A DNA stretch of 64,000 nt from positions 47,922,769 through 47,986,768 of the forward strand of contig NC_090245.1 in the NCBI RefSeq assembly GCF_037325665.1. Direction: 5' to 3'. Positions 57,331 to 64,000 of this stretch are shown piece after piece. This DNA is from Littorina saxatilis. Its lineage: Eukaryota > Mollusca > Gastropoda > Littorinimorpha > Littorinidae. The number at the start of each line of letters is the position of its first letter. Within the stretch, counting starts at the first letter, position 1. A model generated the notes under the pieces. It made no database searches, was not told where the DNA came from, and was given only the letters and a program-made list of their open reading frames with translations. The position numbers were made by a program, and so were the translations under genes.

Positions 57331-58107
57331 ATGGAGAAACAAGCAAAGAGGCGGCGTGTGCATGCACGAGTGTCACAGCATTTGGAGGCATGTGCATTGA
57401 AATTTAAAAATTCTGACAATTGCGAAACTGTACTGGAAGAAGAATTAACTGATGTTTTTAATGTATATTCATGTGCCAGCACCAGCAGATGTTCAGTATC
57501 AACAACTTGTGATGCATCACAATTTTCCGATACATGTAGCCATGATAATGGGGCTTTTCAAGATGATTTTGATGATGATCATCAAAACTACCATTTGATT
57601 GAGACCGAAGAGGAAGAGTCTGAGTCTGATGATGATTTGGAAGATGCTCAAGATCCAGAGCAGAGATTGCAATCTGATCTGAGATCTTGGGCAGTGGAAT
57701 TCAACATTCCACACACAGCCTTGTCGGTTGTTTTGGGCGATTTGCGAAGGTTACATCCTCAGCTGCCCAAGGACCCGAGAACCTTGCTTCAAACCAAGCA
57801 AGGGTCTCATGTTCCTCAGAATGTGGCTGGGGGACTATACCATCATTTTGGTATTTCCTCTGCCCTCCTTGAGCATCTTTCCCAGTATGCTCATATTGCT
57901 GAGATAGAATCTGTTTCTGTTCAGATCAACATTGACGGGCTGCTCCTATCAAAATCTTCCAGAACCCAGTTTTGGCCTATACTTGGCAGACTTGTGCACC
58001 CATTTTGCTCTTCTCCATTTGTCATAGGCATTTTTTGTGGAGACAAGAAGCCGTCAGACCTGCAAGCATACCTTCATGATTTTGTCAATGAAAATGAAGG
58101 AACTTGA
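57331..58107 (+). CDS. CACTA/EnSpm-like transposase, 5' part
   Basis: Starts MEKQAKRRRVHARVSQHLEA, has an acidic segment (HLIETEEEESESDDDLEDAQ) and a conserved DLRSWAVEFNIPHTALSVVL, LLEHLSQYAHIAEIESVSVQ, then INIDGLLLSKSSRTQFWPIL. This is the N-terminal half of the TNP2/Transposase_21-type proteins seen in animal CACTA-like elements. The frame is lost near 58094, where one extra A appears in an A run; the downstream frame continues at once. Confidence 0.75.
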   Translation: MEKQAKRRRVHARVSQHLEACALKFKNSDNCETVLEEELTDVFNVYSCASTSRCSVSTTCDASQFSDTCSHDNGAFQDDFDDDHQNYHLIETEEEESESDDDLEDAQDPEQRLQSDLRSWAVEFNIPHTALSVVLGDLRRLHPQLPKDPRTLLQTKQGSHVPQNVAGGLYHHFGISSALLEHLSQYAHIAEIESVSVQINIDGLLLSKSSRTQFWPILGRLVHPFCSSPFVIGIFCGDKKPSDLQAYLHDFVNENEGT

Positions 58108-59395
58108 ACAGACAGGCCTGGCCTTGGATGGTGTGCCACACCCTTTGCACATTCATATTCAGTGTTTTGTTTGTGATGCCCCAGCACGAGCTTTCGTGAA
58201 GAATGTGAAGGCTCACTCTGGGTACTTCGGTTGTGAAAAGTGCTGCCAAAGAGGTGTGTGGAACGGAAAGGTTACTTTTTCTTCCACAGATTCTCACCTG
58301 CGGACTGACGCCGACTTCCGCAGTCGGAATAATCCTGAGCATCACCATGGTGTTTCACCTGTTGAAACCCTGTCTGTCGGGATGGTCACGCAGTTTCCAC
58401 TTGACTACATGCACCTAATATGTTTAGGTGTCATGCGTCGGCTAATCTGGCTGTGGACAAAGAGCCCCCTTGAAAAAAACATGAGACTTAGTGCTATGTC
58501 GGTACAACGGCTGTCAGACTCTTTGCTCCAGTTGAAGAGCCATGTGCCCTCTGAATTTGCCAGAAAATGTCGGCCTGTTTCAGAGATTGATCGGTGGAAG
58601 GCTACCGAATTCCTTTTGTATTGTGGCCCTGTTGTTTTGAAGGGCATTCTGCCAGATGCATTGTACAATAACTTTTTCCTGCTCTCTGTTGGCATCTTTT
58701 GCCTAGTGAGCCCGTCCTTGTGCTACAGTCATTGTGGCATTGCGAGGGCGTTACTCCACACTTTTGTGTCTCAAGCAGGGGTTCTGTATGGGCAAGATGT
58801 CCTTGTGTACAACGTTCATGGAATTCTTCATGTAGCTGACGACGTGAATGTGTTTGGTCCCCTTGATACATTTTCGGCTTTTCCTTTTGAAAATTTTCGT
58901 GGACAAATCAAACGGCTTGTCCGCAAGCCAAACCTTCCGCTGCAGCAAGTTGTCCACCGACTTGCTGAAAAGAAAGCGCAAAAAAAGAAGAAAACCAAAA
59001 TTGAAAATGCCCTGAAAAAACAACACTTCCTCGGTCCACTTCCTCCTAACTTCCCTCCTTGCAATCAGTTTGGTCAGCTGAAGCAGGATGATGTCTTGAT
59101 CTCTGCTGACGTTCGAGACAACTGTGTTAAAATTGGAAATGATTTTTGTCTTTTGAAGAACATTGTTTCTGTCCCTCAAGCAGAGGGTCAAGACATTTTC
59201 GTTGTCCATGAACGTTTTACACAAGTGAGAGATTTTTTTGATTGCCCCTTCAAGTCAAGTGATTTGGGTATTTCCCTTGTGAACAGACCATCCGGTCACA
59301 TGCAGGTATCTCCATTGGAGGATATTGTATGTAAATATTATCTCCTTCCCTTCCGTGGCAGTTTTGTTGCAATACCTCTCCTTCATTCACTGTAG
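58094..59395 (+). CDS. CACTA/EnSpm-like transposase, 3' part
   Basis: It continues the protein in another frame (MKELEQTGLALDGVPHPLHI). It shows a zinc-knuckle-like FVCDAPARAFVKNVKAHSGY, then FGCEKCC, DYMHLICLGVMRRLIWLW, RKCRPVSEIDRWKATEFLLY, and a DUF4218-like YNVHGILHVADDVNVFGPLD, FSAFPFENFRGQIKRLVRKP. It ends at TAG 59395. With the first part it is about 690 residues. One homopolymer frameshift separates the halves, so this is either a recent pseudogene or a sequencing error. Confidence 0.8.
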   Translation: MKELEQTGLALDGVPHPLHIHIQCFVCDAPARAFVKNVKAHSGYFGCEKCCQRGVWNGKVTFSSTDSHLRTDADFRSRNNPEHHHGVSPVETLSVGMVTQFPLDYMHLICLGVMRRLIWLWTKSPLEKNMRLSAMSVQRLSDSLLQLKSHVPSEFARKCRPVSEIDRWKATEFLLYCGPVVLKGILPDALYNNFFLLSVGIFCLVSPSLCYSHCGIARALLHTFVSQAGVLYGQDVLVYNVHGILHVADDVNVFGPLDTFSAFPFENFRGQIKRLVRKPNLPLQQVVHRLAEKKAQKKKKTKIENALKKQHFLGPLPPNFPPCNQFGQLKQDDVLISADVRDNCVKIGNDFCLLKNIVSVPQAEGQDIFVVHERFTQVRDFFDCPFKSSDLGISLVNRPSGHMQVSPLEDIVCKYYLLPFRGSFVAIPLLHSL

Positions 59396-59399
59396 TTTT

Positions 59400-60288
59400 T
59401 CTACATATTGCAATTGATTGATGATGAAAGGTTTCAGCACCCCTGCTTGAGACACGCACTAGTACTAGTTTGTGTATTCCTAAAAGTGACCTCTTGTCTT
59501 TGCATTTGTTTGGCAATTACAATTTGGTTTTCTTTTAAAGTCTCATGTTGAATGTGATAAATTTACCTATTCTGTTGGTTACCGCGTCCATAGATTGTGG
59601 CCGTTTCTTTCATTTTTGCATCAGCCTAACAGAGCGGACGGGCTTTAAACACTGAGCCGCTGCTACCGTTTCACTCTCACCGACGAAGCCCACTCCCCTC
59701 ATCCCCAAGTGTGTACAGAGGTACACGTGTCCCACCCCAACACTCCACCCCTACCCGAGGAGGACGGGGGAGTGTGTCAATACATCACCCTAACCCACCA
59801 TACCCCAACACTCGCCACACCAACACTCATACCGGTTCCTCCTTTAATTCCAGAATTTTAATCGATACTTCCTATTTTATAACACATACCTCTTATGATT
59901 ATTTTATCCACCCCGTCGAGGGGAAAATTTAACATGCTTTTAAAGTGACTTCTTAAACCAAAAAACTATTCCATCAGAGCTGCGTGCATCTTGGTCCAGC
60001 GACGGCCTTGACCACTTTCGAAGTAGTTTCTTGTACTGATTACATGTTGTCAGGCCCCCTGTGAGAGGCAGCCTGACGAGCGTGCCCCCCTTCATGGCAC
60101 ATTCAGTGGGAGGGTATCGCTTCTCTTGGAGGTGACACAGGGGTGCAAATATTACCTTTTCATCGAAACATGATATAAATAAGATTTAGTTCTAGATTTC
60201 TTCTTACCTGTACGTGTTGTACATACACAAACAGTTTATTTTAATTATTGTTATTATTAATTTTTTTTATGTCTTGTGCCTGTGTGAA
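59400..60288. other. Downstream of the CACTA-like gene, nothing recognised
   Basis: Includes a GC-rich stretch (59620-59840) with CCACCCCAACACTCCACC-type runs. No TIR or gene could be supported. Confidence 0.5.
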
Positions 60289-60291
60289 TCA

Positions 60292-60732
60292 GGCATGGGA
60301 ATGGTCCGCGGAACCGCTAATTTCAGCGGTTTTCGCAAGTAGTTTCAGCGGGGAAAAAAAGTTTAGCAGAAAAACAAATACCCTCAAAAATCATGTATGA
60401 GGAAGTTAAAGGTGAGCTGTATCCTATCACATGTTTCCTCGTGGGTTTGACAAGTATGATTGAGAGTGAGAGCAGTCAGTAAATGTTAGCAAGAAAGTCA
60501 TGAAGTATGCACATTCCTTTGTTCAGAATTTGTAAAACTTAAAGTTGCAGCTAAAACACCAGCATATTTATGTGAAATTAAATGCCAAACTTTTTCCAAA
60601 AAAACCCTAAGATTGCGTAGATTTTGATCTTTAAAAAAATGTCCTGGGGAGGGACTTCCGTATCCCCCTGTTTTGGGGTCCCCACCCCCTGTTTTCAGTT
60701 GACTTTTTTATTCAGCCATTCTCATGGCTGGT
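60292..60732. mobile_element. Small hAT-like TIR element
   Basis: Ends CAGGCATGGGAATGG and CCATTCTCATGGCTG are inverted with few mismatches. GTGAAT flanks both sides (60286-60291, 60733-60738). Interior has AATTTCAGCGGTTTTCGC and no ORF. A full 8-bp hAT duplication is not seen. Confidence 0.5.
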
Positions 60733-60739
60733 GAATGAG

Positions 60740-61235
60740 AGTTATTGTATTATATAACACCAAATTCACACATACCACCCCCCCCCCCCTCCATTCATCA
60801 TCACCATGCACATAGTGTATATCAACCCTCTGGAATTTTATATTTTAACAGAAGGTGGTCCTAATTTGTATCAATTATATCAAATTATGAAATAAAGATG
60901 TATTTCTTTATTGTCCCATCCCCATCACAAGCTAATGCAAATCTACCCTCTTGTATATTTTTTATCCATAAGCTTTTAATAAATAGATAGCATACCCACA
61001 ACCCTGTCACCCTCATTCCTGTGGCCAGGTGCCCTCCTTCATCCTCCTTCATCCTCCAAGCAGTATATCAACAAATCTACTCCCCAATGGACACATGCAG
61101 CTCCGTGTGACATAAGCATCATCCAGCCTTTTTGAATGACTTTGACCCTGGTAATTTGCTGATATTCCTGTACCATAATAGTTTGTTTTTAATACACCTG
61201 ATCTTGTTGAGTCACTTGAGAAAAAGTGACTCTAT
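60740..61235. other. Intergenic, nothing recognised
   Basis: AT-rich with a C run at 60777-60789 and a repeated CATCCTCCTT word near 61040. No gene. Confidence 0.5.
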
Positions 61236-62399
61236 CCCAATAAACATGCCAGAACTGGGCCACTGCTGGCGTTTTGATGGCAATGCCAGTTGCCAGAACT
61301 ACTGCCATCAAAGGCCCACCTATGGCCCAATGCTGGCATATTACCCGTATGCACATTGGCAAATTGATGGGCCATCACTGGCAAGCCAGCACTTTGCCAG
61401 CAAAAACCCATCATTTATTTGATGGCTTTTTGATGGCTTGCCATCATTTTTCCAGCAATTTGCCAGCAATTTGCCAGCAAAAACCCATCATTTATTTGAT
61501 GGCTTTTTGATGGCTTGCCATCATTTTGCCATCATTTTGCCAGAATTTTGCCAGCAAAAACCCATCATTTATTTGATGGCTTTTTGATGGCTTGCCATCA
61601 TTTTGCCAGAATTTTGCCAGAATTTTGCCAGCAAAAACCCATCATTTATTTGATGGCTTATTGATGGCTTGCCATCAAAAACCCAGCATTTTGCCAGCAT
61701 TTCGCCAGCATTTTGCCAGCATTTTGCAGGTTTTTAGTTCCATATAAAAAAACTTTTTTCCATATATTTTCCGTTAATGGCCCTTTACCTGCTGAAATTA
61801 CCGGGCCAGTTGTGGCCCGGCAAAATGCCATATTTCTGTCTTTACCATTGCCAGCAAAATGCCAATAAGTTGCAGGAAATATACCAATACCACTGATTCG
61901 GATAGAATGACGGCTCTATTCATGTACTCGATCTGCACAGTCTTGTTAGCCCATAGATGGTTGTTAGAAGTCTATAAATATGCTTTGTTTTGTCATTTTT
62001 TACTGTGAATGTAATAACAATAACAAAACACAGCACATCAATGGACTTTTCAACCCATGCTGGCCGCAAGACGTGCGCAAATAAAGCAAAGGGCAATGCT
62101 GTCAAGCTGTACATTAGCAATATGCATATGCGTAATTATCAAATTCATCAGTAAAATGCAATTGAAATGCTAATCACATTTGTCGTGTAACTTATCTGGC
62201 AAGTAAAGGCAGTGGTTTTGACAGAATATCGTCATCAACGCAGTTATAGCGGGCACAACAACAATACAGTAATATATATTAAAAACAAAACAAATGTAAA
62301 GCTTCCAAACAGCAACGACTCATTACCGAAACATTACAGAAACGTACGCTTTGTTTTCAGTTGCTCACTGTTTTATTTTATTTGTACAGCGTTCTAAAT

Positions 62400-62593
62400 T
62401 TCACACTCGAGACATGATGACCAAAGGCAGGAATGTTTCTTGTTCACTTCCCAGTAAACCTCCGTAGGATTGTCTTGATTCTGTCATTTCTCTGTTCGCA
62501 TCCGCAACGTTGAGATAACGCTTCTTTTCTTTGTCCTGACGTCGTAGCCTACGGTAAGCCATTGAAACTCTCAAGTCCTCCTGCCGTTCACCT
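62400..62593 (-). CDS. TGGC-element gene, exon 3 (copy 2), altered end
   Basis: On the minus strand it encodes GERQEDLRVSMAYRRLRRQD and on to YGGLLGSEQE as in copy 1. A net 4-nt loss near 62436 (GAACAAGAAACATTCC against GAACAAGAAGTTAACGTTCC) shifts the frame, so this copy ends TFLPLVIMSRV instead of VNVPAFGHHVSSV. The acceptor is kept. Confidence 0.55.
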
Positions 62594-62645
62594 CTTGAAA
62601 CATGAAAGCAAACGAGTTTTGTTGGTTTTAATTCATTATTCCATA

Positions 62646-62747
<102 letters not shown>

Positions 62748-62851
62748 CCAAACAACCAAACAAACGCAAGCATACACGCAGGCATGCAAGCAAACAGCAC
62801 ACGCACGCACGCACGCGCGCGCGCTCACACACACACACGCGCACACACACA

Positions 62852-62912
<61 letters not shown>

Positions 62913-63042
62913 ACACACAGAGGCATTCTCACAGAGAGGACGACTTCTTGTAATCTATCATATTTTCTGAACTGACTAAAATGCCAAGCAGAAGTAAGGG
63001 GTCAACAGGAATATGTATTTTGATCTAACCTGCGAAGCTTAC

Positions 63043-63143
63043 GTTGTCTCGGACAGCTCTCTTGCGTTTCTCTCAGGAACTGAGACCCAGGCGAGCTGCA
63101 TCTTATCCAGTTGGGCAGTCAGACACTTGCACAAATCTTTGTC
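63043..63143 (-). CDS. TGGC-element gene, exon 2 (copy 2)
   Basis: 101 nt with the same acceptor (CACTCCAG) and donor (ACAAC|GTAAGC) as copy 1, and the same encoded DKDLCKCLTAQLDKMQLAWV and SVPERNARELSETT. Confidence 0.6.
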
Positions 63144-63284
63144 CTGGAGTGAATAGACACATACTCAATGTCAACATTCACAAGATGCAATTTGTTTGGT
63201 TACAAGTAAGCTTATGGTAATGCCTATGGTGCTTTTCTTTTGACAGAGACAAAACAAACTCAATCACACAAAGAAAGGAAAAAG

Positions 63285-63346
<62 letters not shown>

Positions 63347-63358
63347 CCGCGCGCGCGG

Positions 63359-63390
<32 letters not shown>

Positions 63391-63402
63391 CCGCGCGCGC
63401 GG

Positions 63403-63456
<54 letters not shown>

Positions 63457-63644
63457 GCGTGCGCGCGCAGATTCTTTCTTACAGAGAGGACGACTTCTTA
63501 AAGTCTATTATATTTTGCGAACTGACTCAAACGTCCAGCAGAAGAAAGTTGAAAAAAAGACCGACAACGGAGGAAAAGAACAAGAAGATACTAGATCTAA
63601 CGCCGTTGCGACGACCTGCTCACACAACTGTTTGTGAAACTCAC

Positions 63645-63830
63645 CACGCTTGCTTCTAGCCGGAGGAGATCGGACGCGTACTGAAATCGAAGAAGGTGCT
63701 TTGGAAATTCCTTGAAGTTGAATGCAAAACAAATAACCGGACATCTGCAGAACCACCGCGGGCCGGATTTAGTTGACAATGCGTCATCATCACGAGTGAC
63801 GTCAAGATATTTCGACATTTGTTTGTACAT
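63645..63830 (-). CDS. TGGC-element gene, exon 1 (copy 2)
   Basis: Encodes MYKQMSKYLDVTRDDDALST and the rest as in copy 1, with the donor GCGTG|GTGAGT kept. Upstream the frame reads SATAQRYDFLTWSDV (Thr for Ser). Confidence 0.55.
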
Positions 63831-64000
63831 TACGTCACTCCAAGTGAGAAAGTCATACCGCTGTGCTGTCGCAGATCTTCTTGCCAGCAATTATCCAGCA
63901 TTGGCCCACTGCTGGCGTGCCAGCAAAAACCCACCTATAATTGCCAGCAAATCGCCACCTATGGCCCAATGCTGGCAAACAAGCACTGGGCCACCAATGG

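Noticed and set aside
58085-59516. Minus-strand ORFs over the CACTA-like gene
   Set aside because: Shadow frames; the plus strand has the recognisable conserved motifs.

Overview
The window is eukaryotic, very probably from a lophotrochozoan animal and most likely a gastropod mollusc. That is inference from long introns, dense (GT)n/(GA)n microsatellites, several tRNA-headed SINE families, animal-type LINEs and many TIR DNA elements. No bacterial operon, CRISPR array or rRNA is visible, and I see no retroviral, LTR or Polinton protein signature.

Region 1 (1-19.1 kb) holds the 3' half of one host gene on the plus strand. I assembled it by eye from splice signals and frame continuity: ten coding exon segments, almost all joined in phase 1, including microexons of 24, 24 and 6 nt. 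They end at a stop at 15385, followed by a probable spliced 3' UTR with AATAAA at 19091. The encoded C-terminus (about 330 residues) is acidic and Glu-rich, then Pro-rich, then Lys/Ser-rich. I do not recognise the family. Its introns are full of minisatellites, SINEs and small MITEs, and four of them carry duplicated copies of the adjoining 3' splice site.

Region 2 (15.5-27 kb) is repeat territory: two direct copies of an 800-900 bp interspersed repeat, a 2.5 kb GT-rich repeat whose inverted partner lies at 30.4-32.1 kb, and several minisatellites.

Region 3 (27.1-55.1 kb) is the most striking part. A giant inverted repeat has outer ends at 27086 and 55067, both starting GGGAGGCCCACTGACAG and both flanked by TA. 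The left arm is about 3.3 kb. The right arm is about 10.5 kb because it took in a 2,983 bp TIR element (itself inside a pogo-like element) and a 4.2 kb LINE with an uninterrupted 1300-codon ORF. Between the arms, almost end to end, lie the inverted GT-rich repeat, an 8.1 kb TIR-bounded segment with a three-exon PIF/Harbinger transposase gene, and a 4.3 kb near-perfect palindrome whose 1.9 kb arms are built of degenerate sub-repeats (a foldback-type element).

Region 4 (55-64 kb) contains a 5'-truncated LINE reverse transcriptase, a CACTA/EnSpm-like transposase gene with one frameshift, a small hAT-like element, and a second, window-truncated copy of the 2,983 bp TIR element. Both copies of that element carry a conserved three-exon gene of unknown function between arrays of TGGC/GCCA motifs. 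This element, the palindrome and the giant nested inverted repeat are the best candidates for something undescribed.
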